From Neoceratodus forsteri (Eukaryota; Chordata; Ceratodontiformes; Ceratodontidae): a stretch of 64,000 nucleotides of DNA. Both the position numbers and the translations under genes were made by a program. Shown in pieces: positions 1 to 10,510 of the stretch. Within the stretch, counting starts at the first letter, position 1; each line of letters begins with the position of its first letter. The notes under the pieces were generated by a model. The model was given only the letters and a program-made list of their open reading frames with translations, was not told where the DNA came from and made no database searches. Where the stretch lies: contig CM057453.1 of the NCBI GenBank assembly GCA_016271365.2, forward strand, positions 1,089,087,001-1,089,151,000, given 5' to 3'.

Positions 1-1293
1 AAGCGCCAAGTTTGGGGAGGAGCCTTTTGTGCAGGGAGTCGATATGAATAGCAAAATCAAGGTGCTGGTCAAGCCAGACTCCTAGGTATCTAAAGCTGGA
101 GCAGTTGTCCAGAGGGGTCCCTTCTGAGGTTGTGAAAGGGGCACAGGGGGCTTGCCGGAAGAGTCTTTGGTGGGAGCCAAAAGTTAATGACACAGTTTTC
201 TTGGAGTTTAGAAATAGCTGGTTTGACCGGAACCATTCCTGGATGGTGTTGAAGTCCTCCTGCAGGAGGGCTGCCACGTTACTTGTAGTTGGGCCGGAAG
301 CATACAGGACTGTATCGTCCACATACATCTGGATGGAGGAATGGCGGCAAGCTGATGGGAGGTGGTTTAAAAATATTGAGAAAAGCAAAGGGCCCAGGAC
401 TGACCCTTGGGGGATGCCGGTGGATACGGGTAGTGGGTCTGAGATATGTGAGGCGATTTTTACTGATTGGATTCTGCCTATTAGATAGTCATGGAACCAG
501 GCATTTGCAGATAGGGAGAGCCGGCGTCAGTGAGTTTGTCGAGGAGCAGGGTGTGGGAGACGGTGTCAAAAGCCTTGGCTAAGTCAATAAATATTGCAGT
601 GGTGATGAGGCCGTTGTCCATGCCGGACAGAATTTCGCCTGTGACTCGTAGAAGGGAGGTGGTGGTAGAATGAGATTTGCGAAAACCAGATTGAAAGGGG
701 GTTAAAAATGAGGCAGTGTCCAGGTGTGGGGCGAGTTGGGAGAGGATGAGGCATTCCTGTAGTTTGGCCAGGATTGGGAGTAGGGAGATGGGGTGGTAGT
801 TGGCTGGGGAGGATGTGTCCCCCCCTTTCGGGAGGAGTATGATGGTGGCCAATTTCCAAACTGTGGGTAGCTTGCCCAGGGTAAATGAGAGGTTAAAAAG
901 TGCAGTAAGAGGGGCTGCAATGGCTGGGGCAGATATGAAAAGCATTTTGGCGTCCAGAGACGTGGGGCATTTGCCCTTGTTGGGGTTTAGGGCTTGTAGG
1001 GATTGAAAGACTTCAGCTTGGGTTACAGGCCAGAAGGAGAACTGTGTGATTGGAGGATGAGTGCTGGAGACCCGGGGAGGGGCGGTAGGGGTCGGGCCCA
1101 TGAGGGATGATAGGAGCATGTTGGCACAGCTGGCGAAGTGAGTGTTGAAAGCCTCGGCCACCCTGCAGGGGTCAGTGATGAGGGTGTTATTTACCGATAA
1201 AGTTGGGGTAGGGCGTTGGGTGGGGGGGAAGAACAAGGATTTTAGAGATTTCCAGAAGCCTGTGGGCTCATTTGCATTTGTGCTGAATGCCAA
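1..1293 (-). pseudogene. LINE reverse transcriptase, frameshifted and partial
   Basis: The reverse transcriptase domain copies LINE RNA at the nicked target. From 1293 to 481 a 270-residue piece holds the RT N-terminal motifs, including SLLPILAKLQE, FQSGFRKSHST and the motif A block FIDLAKAFDTVSH. A frame change near 510 breaks it. The other frame then continues with GIPQGSVLGPLLFS and the intact catalytic motif YVDDTVLY near 295-340. A KTVSLTFG-like segment and FRYLGVWLDQ follow towards position 1. The catalytic residues look intact, so this copy is fairly young. A consensus alignment would fix the shift position. Confidence 0.9.
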
Positions 1294-1823
1294 TAAGAAA
1301 TACCTCTTCTTTGCCTGGTGAATGATGTGTGTACATGAATTTCGAAGGGCTCGATAGTTAAGGAGGGAGGCTAGGGAGCTCTGCTTCTTATGGGCTTTCC
1401 AAGCATGGTCCCAAGAGTGACAGGACCTAATTATGTTAGCTGTGATCCATGGAAGATGCGCCCCTCTGACCCATTTGGTTCAAAAGGGGGCATGTTTGTC
1501 CCAGACCCGGAGGAAGTTTGTCTTGAAACCATCAAATGCTGCATCCATGGTGGAGGCCAGAGGGATGATAGACCAGTTTATGTGACCTAGGTCCAATAAT
1601 AGGGATGTTACATCCAGGGAGTTGTATGATCTGGTGCGTATTGTCTTGGGAGGGGGGCTGTGGGCCTGTGAACCTTCCTGATCAGGAAGATCATGTGGTG
1701 GTCACTTAGGGAGTCAGGGAGCAGGCATTTGCAGAGGACCCTATGTGGGTGGGTGGTGAGAGCCCAGTCCAGCAATGTGTATTTTTGGGTCTTGTGATTT
1801 AGCCTGGTGGGGTCGGCTATGAG

Positions 1824-2300
1824 TTAAGTGAGATTCAAGGCCTTGATTTTGGTCTTGAGGTGAGCTTTGTCCGTTCCTAGCCAATTTGTGTTGAAATCAC
1901 CGGTGACGTGGAGCTTACCTCCTGTAGCTAGGGACTGAAGGGTGACCAGGTGGTTAAGGATGTCCGTGGGGGGTGTGTTGGGTGAGCAGTAAGTGCCGGC
2001 CATGAAAATAGTGGTGGAGCATGGGAGAGAGAGTTTAATTAGCAGGGAGTCAATGTGGTCAGGGAGTGATGGGATGTTCACTAATGAGAACTGTCGCATG
2101 TTGGCGATGTACATTGCAATACCACCGCCTCTCTTTTTACCTGGGCGGTCATGTCTGATGATGGTGTACCCAGGTATGGACACTTCTGCATCTGTATGCT
2201 GGGGTTTTACCAGGATTCTGAGATTACCAGGATATTAGGGTGTTGTATATGGGCGATGGGCTGTAGGAGAGAAATTTTACTTAGAAGACTGCAGACGTTT
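1824..2300 (-). pseudogene. LINE endonuclease fragment
   Basis: This encodes the AP-endonuclease-like domain that nicks target DNA before reverse transcription. The longest open piece, 119 residues from 2183 to 1824, carries KKRGGGIAMYI and the metal/phosphate-binding motif GDFNTNW. Upstream in another frame are remains of the domain start (a VCSLLSK-like segment and ISESW). The catalytic C-terminal SDH motif is not in the open piece. Frameshifts and a stop after the SESW-like segment mark it as broken. Confidence 0.8.
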
Positions 2301-2319
2301 AGGTGCAGTATCCTTAATT

Positions 2320-2538
2320 TTTTTTTTTTTTTTATTTAGTTGTTTAACCAGGTATAGCACACTAAGCTGAAAGCTTTTTTACAGGAGCGACCTGGGAGCA
2401 CAAGGAGGTTAAGTGACTTGCTCAGAGTCACACAGTATGCAAGTGGAAGCTGTGGGATTCAAACCCAGGTCTGGTCTGCTGGATGTCTCCAAATTTGCAG
2501 CTCAGAGCCTTAGACCACTGCGCTATACTGCCTCCAAA
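2320..2538 (-). mobile_element. tRNA-derived CORE-SINE (MIR-like)
   Basis: Read on minus, the element opens with a tRNA-like head carrying a perfect Pol III A box (TAGCGCAGTGG, 2525-2515) and a B box (GGTTTGAATCC, 2465-2455). A core follows with CACTTGCA..TGTGTGACTC and AAGTCACTTAACCTC, which matches the mammalian MIR/CORE-SINE core as I remember it. The tail (CAGGTCGCTCCTG, CTGGTTAAA, AAATAAA, poly-A) resembles the 3' end of the LINE at 13.6 kb, suggesting that LINE's machinery mobilised it. Pol III would transcribe such an element from the internal boxes. Confidence 0.88.
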
Positions 2539-2639
2539 TTTGACTTTATTTTGACGGGTGGAAAGTTTGTGGGCAATTGTCTGCGAGGGGCGGCTGGCTG
2601 GTAAGTGCAGGACAAAGAGCCTCATAATGTGGTCACTTT

Positions 2640-3420
2640 TAATATTTTTTCACCCAGATTTTCAACATGCCATTTTTGGGACCCCACCTCTTGAACAAGT
2701 TAGTGACATTTTTTAAATCCTGCCTGTAAGTTGATGTCACAGTTACTCAGCAAAATCAACTTTTGGATGGGATTTAAAAATGTTCACCTACAAGATTCAT
2801 GAGATGCGGTCATAAGAAGCCTATGTTGAAAATTTGGGGTCAAAATATCAAAATATTAAAAAACAAAAAGTTTAGGGAGGTACATTGAAATTTTTAAATG
2901 CTTACTCATAACTTTGGTAATTTTCAATATTTTGCCCACAACTTTTAAACATAGTCAGTTTTTCACACCACATCATGAATATGACTAGTATCATTTTTCA
3001 AATTCTGGACAAAATTTGGTTTTACACTCGTGACACAAAATAACATTTTAGCCAGTATTACATAAACAACACCAGTCAGGTTCAATAAGAGGGATCATAA
3101 AAAGACTACTTTGAAAATTTGGGGTCAAAATGTGCAAAAAAATAAACCTAAGTTATGAAGAAACGTTGAGCTGTTCCAACATTTACTTATAACTTTTATT
3201 TTTGCAGATTTTGGTCCCTAACATTCAACATATCCCTTGTGTTACTCCACCTCATGAACATGACAGGTGTTAGATTTTAAATCCCCTCCAAAACATGTTT
3301 TGGCAGTCACACTGTGAAATCACCTTTCAGATGGAATTTTTAAAATTCCACCTGTCTTGATCATGATGTCTGGTCATAAAAAGACTGTTGGAAATTTGGG
3401 GTTAAAATGTAATGTGGTCA
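2640..3420. repeat. AT-rich palindromic array, headless fragment of the composite repeat
   Basis: About three degenerate units of the AT-rich family seen in full at 6.6-7.7, 31.0-32.1 and 47.9-49.6 kb. Recognisable words recur: AATTTTCAATATTTT, a CAACAT..CATTTTTGGGACCCCACCTC segment, TCATAAGAAG and TGTTGAAAATTTGGGGT. A short GGTGATTT-like pairing sits near each unit centre. The GC-rich head and the exon-like cassette are missing, so this is a remnant. No coding potential is evident. Confidence 0.75.
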
Positions 3421-3424
3421 CCCA

Positions 3425-3620
3425 CTAGGGTTACCACCTATCCTTATTTTCACGGGACAGTCCTGATTTGTTGTGTCCTGCAAAAAAATGAAAAATATTG
3501 CATATCCTGACCTTGTAGTAAAAAAAAAATATTTTCTAACTTTCCTTTAAATGTAGCAGAAAACTGTAATACCTTAACTAAAATACCTTACAATGATAAG
3601 AAACAATAGAAACAACTAAA
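3425..3620 (+). mobile_element. MITE with CTAGGG ends, right end missing
   Basis: It begins with CTAGGGTTACCACCT, which matches the terminal repeat of the complete 348-bp copy at 32546-32893. The interior also matches (GGGACAGTCC..GATTTG, GTCCTG, CTTTCCTTTAAATGT, GCAGAAAACTGTAATACC, ACAACTAAA). Similarity stops near 3620, where LINE sequence begins, so the right terminal repeat is lost. The element is too short to encode a transposase and is presumed non-autonomous. Confidence 0.75.
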
Positions 3621-3977
3621 GTCCTCGGTAAACTGCTAGAAAAGCTTGTAGCCCTCTGAGTCACAGATCACCTCAACAAATATAACCTGCTATCCTTTGG
3701 CCAGCATGGGTTCAGGCAGGCCCATGGCACCTCTACAGCGCTCACCCAATTCACCAATGATATCAAGCTGTGCATGTACAAGAGGATGAATACTGGCACT
3801 TTTGGATGGCAAAGCCACTCTCCAGGGGTTCAGTTCACAGCGACAAGTAGTCCAACTGGTAGAAATAAAGTCACGGAACACAGTCTCCAGTTAAAATAAA
3901 GTCATGTCCACTACTTGATTCAAACTTACCGTTTATTCATGGAGCATGGCATAGCACTTGGCAGTAGTGGATCAAAC

Positions 3978-4480
3978 AAACATAGAAACATAGAATTTGA
4001 CGTCAGATAAGGACCGCTTGGCCCACTCAGTCTGCCCGTTTCCCTACCTGATAGATAAGCTGCAGATTCTAGTTAATCAACAGCTTACTTCCTCCTGCCC
4101 CCCACTAGAATTGCCTTATGCCTGTCCCATGCATTCTTGAATTCTCCCACTGTTCCTGACTCCACAACCTCCTCAGGAAGGCTGTTCCATGCATCCACAA
4201 CTCTCTCTGTGAAAAAATACTTTCTAACATTACCTCTGAGCCATCCCCCCATCTTCAAATTGTGCCCCGTTGTTCTTGCACATCTCTTCTTCTGAAAGAT
4301 ACTACCCTCTTGTACCTTGCTAATTCCCTTGAGATACTTGAAAGTTTCTATCATGTCCTCCCTCTCCCTCCTTTCCTCGAGGGTATACATATTAAGCTGC
4401 TTTAGTCTCTCCTCGTATGTCTTCTGGTGCAGAACTTGCACCATTTTGGTTGCCCTCCTCTGAACAGCCTCCACTCTGTC
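3978..4480 (-). pseudogene. LINE C-terminal region and 3' UTR
   Basis: A 129-residue open piece (4474-4085) reads like the C-terminal tail of CR1-like LINE proteins: EAVQRRATKMV, YEERLKQLNMYTLEERR, EDMIETFKYLKG, FFTERVVDAWNSLPEEVV. The 3' UTR leftward ends in TCAAATTCTATGTTTCTATG. The same 3' end recurs at 41527-41600 and 50536-50930. The fragment sits in the left arm of the fold-back element and lacks the RT core, as expected for 5' truncation at insertion. Confidence 0.85.
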
Positions 4481-4481
4481 T

Positions 4482-4527
4482 ATTTATTTGATTTACCAGG
4501 AAAGAGGACTTGGCAGAAGCCCATTTT
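4482..4527 (-). repeat. LINE 3' tail scrap
   Basis: A short TATTTATTTGATTTACCAGG stretch followed by GGACTTGGCAGAAGCCCATTTTCA. It matches the tail at 5150-5215 and is the last part of a minus-strand L2-like LINE end. Confidence 0.6.
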
Positions 4528-5149
4528 CACAACTGACGTTTCACCTGTTATAGGCTTTGACAAAGCCTGTAACAGGTGAAACGTCAGTTGTTTGTTTGAT
4601 CAACTACTGCCAAGTGCTATGTGATGCTCCATGAATAAACGGTAAGTTTGAATCAAGTGATGAATGGACATCAGTTTATTTTTACTGGAGACTGTGTTCT
4701 GTGACTTTATTTCTACCACAGGATGTATACTGGCTCTATCTTTATCCATCTAACCAAGGTTTTTGATCTTGTAAACCTCTCACTGCTTGAATCACAACTA
4801 TCTGCACTAGGCTTTTCCCTCATAGCAATCAGATGGTTCTCCAGCTATCTAAGTAATAGGCAACAATTTGTTCAAGTTAATCAGGCTAAATCTACCCTAA
4901 CCACAATCAACAAAGGATTGCCTCAAGACTCCATTCTGGGTCTGCTACTTTTCTCCGTCTTCATAAACGATGCACTCAAAGTTCCATCCTACTGTAGTAC
5001 CCTCCTATAAGCTGACAACATGGTACTCTGCACCAGCTCCAAGAGTCTAACTGAAATCAACTCTCAGCTGAATACAGACTTTGGGAGAATTCAGACCTGG
5101 CTGACTCAAAATCACCTTAGTCTAAAGGTAGCAAGACCAAGTCTATGCT

Positions 5150-5450
5150 TTATTTATTTTATTTTTATTTATTTGATTTACCAGGAAAGTGGACTTGGTA
5201 GAAGTCCATTTTCAGCCATGCCTGTGGAAGGGGTAATAACAATAGGATTCCATACAGAATGATCTAATACAGTACAACACTTATTAAAATCACAATACGA
5301 TACACAGTCACACAATCATACAGATATAATCTTTCACACATAAGTATAGTATTTACAATTATTATTGCATTCATTTATGTAAACGTCAAGTATCATCATT
5401 ACAATAGCATATTGCTTTCACTTCTAAATAGTTTCTAACTCCCTTTTTGA
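5150..5450 (-). repeat. LINE 3' end inserted in the plus-strand LINE
   Basis: On minus this ends in CCTGGTAAATCAAATAAATA and an A/T-rich tail, the common L2-like 3' terminus in this window. It interrupts the host LINE protein just after NHLSLK; the host resumes near 5455. Only about 300 bp of non-coding 3' sequence is present. Confidence 0.65.
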
Positions 5451-6569
5451 AGGAGTACTTCTTTTCATTGATGTCCTCCACTAATCTAAGGTCTTGTCCC
5501 AATGGCTTAACCATTCATTGCTCTGATGGCTCCCTCCTCTCTACTACCAACTCTTTCAAATATCTAGGTCTTACTCTGGACCCTCCCCTTGATTTCAACC
5601 AGCACATCTTGAATGTCTATAAGTCTGTGAATACCAAACTCGGACTGGCCTACAGAATAAAATATACTCTAACTCCCACTGCCAGACTTGCAGTTGCCCA
5701 AGGAACCCTGCTACCCAGCCTTACATACAGCCTCACCTCTTACTACCTAACCAGTGCTTCCAGTCTAGACAAATGGAATGTCTCCTACAATAACATATGC
5801 CGGTTGCCCTTTGCACTTCTAGGTTAACACACCACTGTACTCTATACACTAAACTAGGCTGGCTATCCCCTCCCTCTCATCGCCTATTTGTACTTGGTTG
5901 TAGGATCAATAACGTTATCAGATCTGAATAACAACAGAGCTGCACTAGGGCAGAATAGGGCATTCAATGACATAGAGAACAGTGTGAACAAAAAGTCACA
6001 GCACTCACCAAGCACACAAGATAAAATGAAGTTCCGCTCCATATATTCACTTTTAAAACTTCATTTATTTAGAATAACAGCAAGTAACAAGCATTTGTCA
6101 ATGCTGACTGTTGTCTTGCTGGCATTGGCATTGGTAATGCAGGAGTTAGAAAACCATAATAGGAATGGTAGTGAAGTATTGAACGGATGCCAACCCCACC
6201 CCCACCCTGCAGAGACTGACAGGTGCTGGGGTGTGCCTTCAGGTCATCAACTATAACGCTCATGCCATTTCACCTCACCCTACCCTGTAGACACTGACAA
6301 GTGTCGTGCTGTGCTTTTGGGTCTTTGGGCCTTATACTTACCCAATTCCATAAGGAAATATGCTGAGATGGCTGCAGTATAGGAGAATGGGGTGAACTTT
6401 GGGGCCAAAAACTCCATGGCACACCTCGATGCCTGTCACTGGCTGCAGGGTGGGGGTGAGGGTGGAATGGCATGAGCATTACAGCCGATGATCCCAAGTC
6501 ACACCCCTGACACCTGTCAGTCTCTACAGGGTGGGGTGTTACAGTTGGAAACCCTAATGCCGTAGGCGT

Positions 6570-7690
6570 TTGTTGGTATTTTCAATCCAAATTTTCAACA
6601 TGGGCTTTTTGTGACCCCACCTCATGAAGAGCGGCACTATCAGTATGTTAGCTGAAAGGTGATTTTGCACAGAGACTGTGTCTTTTGGTGCCACAGGTAT
6701 GAAAACACAATTTGGGCAGGATGTGAAAAATGATAACTGTATTGTTTATGAGGAGGTGTAAAAAGATGGCAACATTGAAAATCTGGAGTGAATATATGGA
6801 AAATTGAAGTCATGAGCATGCATAGAAACTGTGCAACGCACGTCTGTAACCCAATTATTTTTGGGATTTTTTTAACTACATTTTCAACATAGGCATTTTG
6901 GGACCTCCCCTCATGAACAGTGGTGCTGTGATTTTGTTAATCTGTCCCAAAAGTTGATTTTCCACAGCGACCACGCCACTGTGTACCACAGGTGCAAAAA
7001 CACATTTTGAGTAGGATGTGAAAAATGACAGGTGTACTGTACATAAGAAGGTGTGCAAAAATGCCACTGTTGAAAATCTGGCATGAAAATATTGCAAATT
7101 TGCGAAGTTACAAGGGTGCGTGGAAACTGGGCAATGCACACTTGTAACACTGTCATTTTATGGACTTTCATCAGCAAATTTTCAACATAGGCATTTTAGG
7201 ACCTCTGCTCATGAACAGTGTCACTGTCATTTTCTCAAACTGTCCCTAAAACTGATTTCCCATTGTGACCGCGCTATTCTGCGCCGGAAGTGCGTAAACA
7301 CATTTTGGCCAGGATATGTAAAATGACAGCTGTACTGTTCATAAGGAGGTGTGGACAAATGGCAATGCTGAAAATCTTGAGTGAAAATATAACACATTCA
7401 CAAAGTTACGAGCGTGTGTGGAAACTGCACAATGCACACTCATAAAGCAGTCATTTTTTGGGGATTTTTTTCACCAAATTTGCAACATAGGCTTTTTTAG
7501 AGCCCACCTCATGAACAGTGGCACTATCATTTTTTTCATCAGTCCCAAAAGGTGATTTCGTGTGGTGACTGCGAAATCACCTTTCCGGACTGAATAAAGC
7601 CATGACAGTGACTGAATATATGAGATGGGGTCCCAATAACTCCATGTTGAAAATGTGGTGAAAAAATTCCCAAAAATGGCCAAGATATGC
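6570..7690. repeat. Tandem array of palindromic units (copy A)
   Basis: Four units spaced about 300 bp apart. Each left arm reads roughly AATTTTCAACATAGGCATTTT, ACCTC..CATGAACAGTG, CACTGTCATTTT. Each right arm is the reverse complement (AAAATGACAGCTGTACTGTTC, ATAAGGAGGTG, ATGTTGAAAATTTGG). In the last unit the centre pairs GGTGATTTCG with CGAAATCACC (7550-7582). Confidence 0.85.
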
Positions 7691-7747
7691 ACCAAAGTTG
7701 AAAAAACCCTATTTATGCCATGATACAGCTTACCAGCATTTCTTCAG

Positions 7748-7817
7748 TTCGAGGTCGACTTTGAAGAGTGCAGACGTGTTCCCAGTCTACCGAAGATCAT
7801 TGCACCATGCTCCGGAG
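7748..7817 (+). other. Exon-like cassette between splice-site consensus sequences (copy A)
   Basis: A 70-bp block preceded by a pyrimidine-rich acceptor (CATTTCTTCAG ending 7747) and followed by the strong donor GGAG/GTAAGTAT (GT at 7818-7819). A second acceptor, TTTTCTGTTTTACAG, ends at 7922 and would close a 105-bp intron. The same 70-bp block with both sites is in copy C, and a 73-bp version with both sites is in copy B. The length is not a multiple of three. Splicing is an inference from sequence only. Confidence 0.6.
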
Positions 7818-7974
7818 GTAAGTATGGGGTGGGGGTGTGTGGGGAGGCAGGGTGCACAGAGGGTGGGCGTGAGTTGTGGAGGGGCCACCGGACTCAACGA
7901 GGGACCGTTTTCTGTTTTACAGGTTTAAAAAAAAAGAAAAACATTAATGGAAGCTTTTTTTTTTTTTTTTACAG

Positions 7975-8345
7975 GGACATTTGGCACACTGGGGTGGGCT
8001 CCCAGCATGCCACCTGAGTGTTTTGGTGGGGCTGTAGCTGAGAGGGGATTAGGCACCCACATGAAACACATACTGAGTGGGGGGGCCAGAGCCGAGGGGG
8101 AATGGGCACCCCCTTGGCACACAACAAATTGGGGGGACATTATGCTGATGGGGATTTTTTCACTGGAGTGGGCTCCCCCATCAGCAGATTTAACTGGGAA
8201 TGGGGGACTGAAGCCAATGGGGAATGGAGCCCCCATCGGCAAAGAAAGACTGTTGGGGGGCACATGATGCCAAGGGGGATTGGGCCCCCCCTCAGCACAC
8301 AATGGATCAGGGCATGCCGACAGGGGGATTGGGTACCCCTGAAGT
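7975..8345. repeat. GC-rich minisatellite head (copy A)
   Basis: About five imperfect repeats containing GGGGGATTGGGCACCCC variants, at roughly 8047, 8099, 8218, 8276 and 8325, mixed with GGGCTCCC words. The inverse motif GGTGCCCAATCCCC recurs in copies B and C. Open frames here are by-products of the repeat. Confidence 0.75.
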
Positions 8346-8657
8346 CAGCACTGTGGCAGGTGATGGTGGCAGTCACTGCCACCATGTTTATTGGAATACT
8401 TCACCAGGAAGGGCACATCAGGAGGCGTGTTATTGTGCCGCTGCATGACGAGCTTGCCTCTCATTGCAGTAGCACATTTCTTAGATGTGCTGACCACTTT
8501 ACATATTGCTGGTGTCAGCACCTGCATGCTGGCTTATTGGGGAATGAGGGACACACCTACTGATACGTGCCCTGCATTCGCCCACAATGACTGCACCTCC
8601 AAATCTGCTACTACTGCAAGATGTTGGCTGGTGTGCAAGCGTAAGCCAACATAAAAA

Positions 8658-9311
8658 TTACCCTCCTGGGTCAGGGAGACAGACAAACAAGGCTTTGATG
8701 TTTCACTTGGTCACAAGCTTTTTCAAAGATAAAGCCCCCTTGGGGTAAGCTCATGTGTATAGCTACCCATGTGTCACATGATACCTTTTCAATTATCTAA
8801 AGTGCTTTCAACAATACATATATATCATATGTGTTCTACCACAATAAAAATCACTTATTTCAATAATACTCAAAAACATGTAACAAGTAAACACATTTTA
8901 AACCAGAAGACATATTTAAAATGCCCCACATCATTTTATCCTTTGTATCCTGTTTGGCTTTTTAAATTCTTAACATTATACTATCTGGAACAACAGTTCC
9001 TTACATCCTAGAGCAGCCTATCACAAAGGGCATTTAGAAGGGGAACAAGATAGAATGCTGAGGTGGCTAGAGAGATCCTGGATTTCTTTTATTCTTAAAT
9101 CCATCCAGCAGATCACAACCAGCTTGAAGGATATAGAATAGAAGTTTATAGAATACTGAATGTATTAACTAAGTCCTCCCACATCTCTTATGAAGCGAGC
9201 CCTGACCTAATAGATGGAGACAGATATGTAACATAGCGAAATACAAAGAAATACTAGTGGAAGAGTGGGCAGTATGCATGCTGGGGGTAATTAGAGAGAA
9301 AAGCCTTTAGA
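8658..9311. other. No recognised feature
   Basis: AT-rich sequence with no motif I recognise. A stretch at 8690-8730 (GTTTCACTTGGTCACAAGC, TTTTTCAAAG) resembles DNA-transposon ends in style, but no partner was found. Confidence 0.4.
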
Positions 9312-9323
9312 AAAGATGTCACT

Positions 9324-9611
9324 AATGACCTAGGGTCGTCGGAGAGCTGGCATGGGGGAGAGGAGCAGGACTGAGCAGCGAAGACAGCTCTCCTCTCCTG
9401 AGGAGTTTCAACCCCCCATTCTGCTCCCATCAGGTGAGGTCTGTTGGGGTGGCGTAGGTGGGAGGAGTGGCGAGCAATTGCCAGGGGTGGGGTGGAAGGG
9501 CCGAACCAGCACCCGGAGTGCTTGTACGCCTACATGCTCATGCACTGGCCGGTCCCTGGTCAGGGAGAAAACTCTGAAAAATTCCAAAAATTGTATATAG
9601 AAAAAAAAAGG
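9324..9611 (+). mobile_element. SINE, 5'-truncated, with target-site duplication
   Basis: A 288-bp insertion ending in A9 plus GG and flanked by the direct repeat AAAGATGTCACT (9312-9323 and 9612-9623). Its GGAGAGC..GGC..GGGAGAG..GGA.TGAGCA..GCTCTCC core resembles the longer SINE at 37127-37617, but the tRNA-like head is absent. The A-tail and duplication show LINE-dependent insertion. Confidence 0.75.
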
Positions 9612-9704
9612 AAAGATGTCACTTCACTCACAATTTCATATTCATGGGACCCTCATATACCCATGGGAGAGAAGTAGAAGATTTATAGATATTGGTGAGT
9701 ATCT

Positions 9705-10510
9705 CTCAGGAAGGGTTGAATTTCTATATGCTCATTCAATCCCATTCCTTTGTATATCCCGAATGTGTATATCCAAAACATCTCTGTTTTGCTTAGAAGG
9801 TCCTGCCTGTTCCCCCCACCCCCACCCAGGTCCAAGTGTCACATGTTCAAGACCTACAAAACTCAATTCATGTTCCGCTTTATTCATTGCATTTTTCATG
9901 TGTACAGCCCACACATACTCCAAATTACCATTTTTAATGGCCCCCATATTCAATCCCATTATTTCCTTCCATCTCTTCTTTGTTCTGCCCACATAAAATG
10001 ACCCACATTTTCAATTTGCCATGTAGATAACGTATTTGGTATCACAGTTAATAAACTGTGATATATTATGCATTCTTCCATCATAAGGACTTTTAAACAT
10101 TCCACTCTTCCTCACAGCAGTGCAATATTTGCAATGGCCACATTTTTTACACCCTTTTGGGAGGGAGGGCATTCTGTTCTGTGGTTTCTCCCTATGAATA
10201 GATGAATGGACTAGCATATCCCAAAGGTTCTGATCTCTTCGATATACCATTCTCGGAAGGGTCTTTGCAGTTTTTGTTAAGCGTGGATCTGCCCCCAGTA
10301 CAAACCAGTACTTACATACTGTCTCATTCATGTTCCATGACCTAATGCTGTATGTGGTAATAAAATTTATCTGGTCCTTGGGGCTGTTGTTTATGTCGGG
10401 GGCTACTGTCCTTCTCATAAGGGTTTCCCTGTCTATCTCCTCACATGCTTGTCTTGCCTTCCTGATAGCATTATTAGCATGACCCCTCTCCTTGAATCAC
10501 ACTCCAGATC
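9705..10510 (-). pseudogene. Penelope-like element, RT tail plus GIY-YIG endonuclease
   Basis: Minus-strand translation from 10418 to 10011 shows a Penelope-type linker (DQINFITTYS, TLPRMVYRRDQNLWDMLV) and a Cys-rich KGCKKCGHCKYC segment. Next comes INCDTKYVIYMAN, the VIY half of a GIY-YIG nuclease. After one stop it continues with FYVGRTKKRWKEI (the YVG half), then HMKNAMN and GLEHV blocks down to about 9735. This module cuts target DNA in place of an AP endonuclease. The RT core is missing (5' truncation near 10510). Canonical Arg spacing is altered and stops occur, so it is inactive. Confidence 0.85.

Larger units (their letters stand above)
1..2315 (-). mobile_element. CR1/L2-like LINE, 3' end cut by window edge
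   Basis: A minus-strand non-LTR retrotransposon. Reading leftward it shows an AP-type endonuclease, a linker and a reverse transcriptase in the usual LINE order. It is 5'-truncated near 2315, where it abuts the tail of a SINE, and its 3' part runs off the left edge. Translation is nearly continuous with a few stops and frame changes. The exact clade (CR1, L2 or relatives) is inferred from the wording of the RT motifs and needs a database comparison. Confidence 0.9.
3858..4717. mobile_element. Fold-back DNA element with long inverted arms, entered by LINE tails
   Basis: The left end GGTAGAAATAAAGTCAC at 3858 is matched in inverted form by the right end (..TTATTTCTACC at 4717). The match continues inward for roughly 120 bp and then, across an inserted LINE block, to a hairpin apex near 4550-4570 (GGCTTTG against CAAAGCC). 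With the insertion removed, the element is one palindrome of a little over 300 bp. No transposase is present, so its superfamily is unknown. Confidence 0.8.
3615..5880 (+). mobile_element. CR1/L2-like LINE, split by insertions
   Basis: Reverse transcriptase pieces of one plus-strand LINE occur in order. 3620-3797 holds LEKLV, FGQHGFRQAHGTST and ALTQFTND. 4722-5150 holds FIHLTKVFDLVN, GLPQDSILGLLLFS and a YADD equivalent preceded by a stop and read as ADNMVL. 5455-5826 holds a NSFKYLGLTLDPPLDF block and the C-terminal region. A fold-back element and LINE-tail fragments separate the pieces. AGGATGNATACTGGC is repeated at 3783-3797 and 4721-4735, bracketing the larger insertion. The LINE is clearly dead. 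Confidence 0.85.
6087..8657 (-). mobile_element. Composite repeat, copy A (reverse orientation)
   Basis: This is the inverted counterpart of copies B (29.5-32.2 kb) and C (47.0-50.0 kb). From the left: a terminal hairpin motif ACAAGCATTTGTCAATGCT (6087-6105), a roughly 460-bp domain with repeated CTGCAGGGTGGGG-type words, an AT-rich palindromic array (6570-7690), an exon-like cassette (7748-7817), a GC-rich minisatellite (7975-8345), and the other end near 8657 (inverted TTTTTATGTTGGCTTACGC). No transposase or other protein was recognised. Three dispersed copies in both orientations suggest a non-autonomous transposon of undetermined class. Confidence 0.75.

Noticed and set aside
6087..8657. 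Helitron identity for the composite repeat
   Set aside because: A terminal hairpin is present, but I found no consistent TC start and CTRR end, and copy C shows inverted ends, which Helitrons lack.
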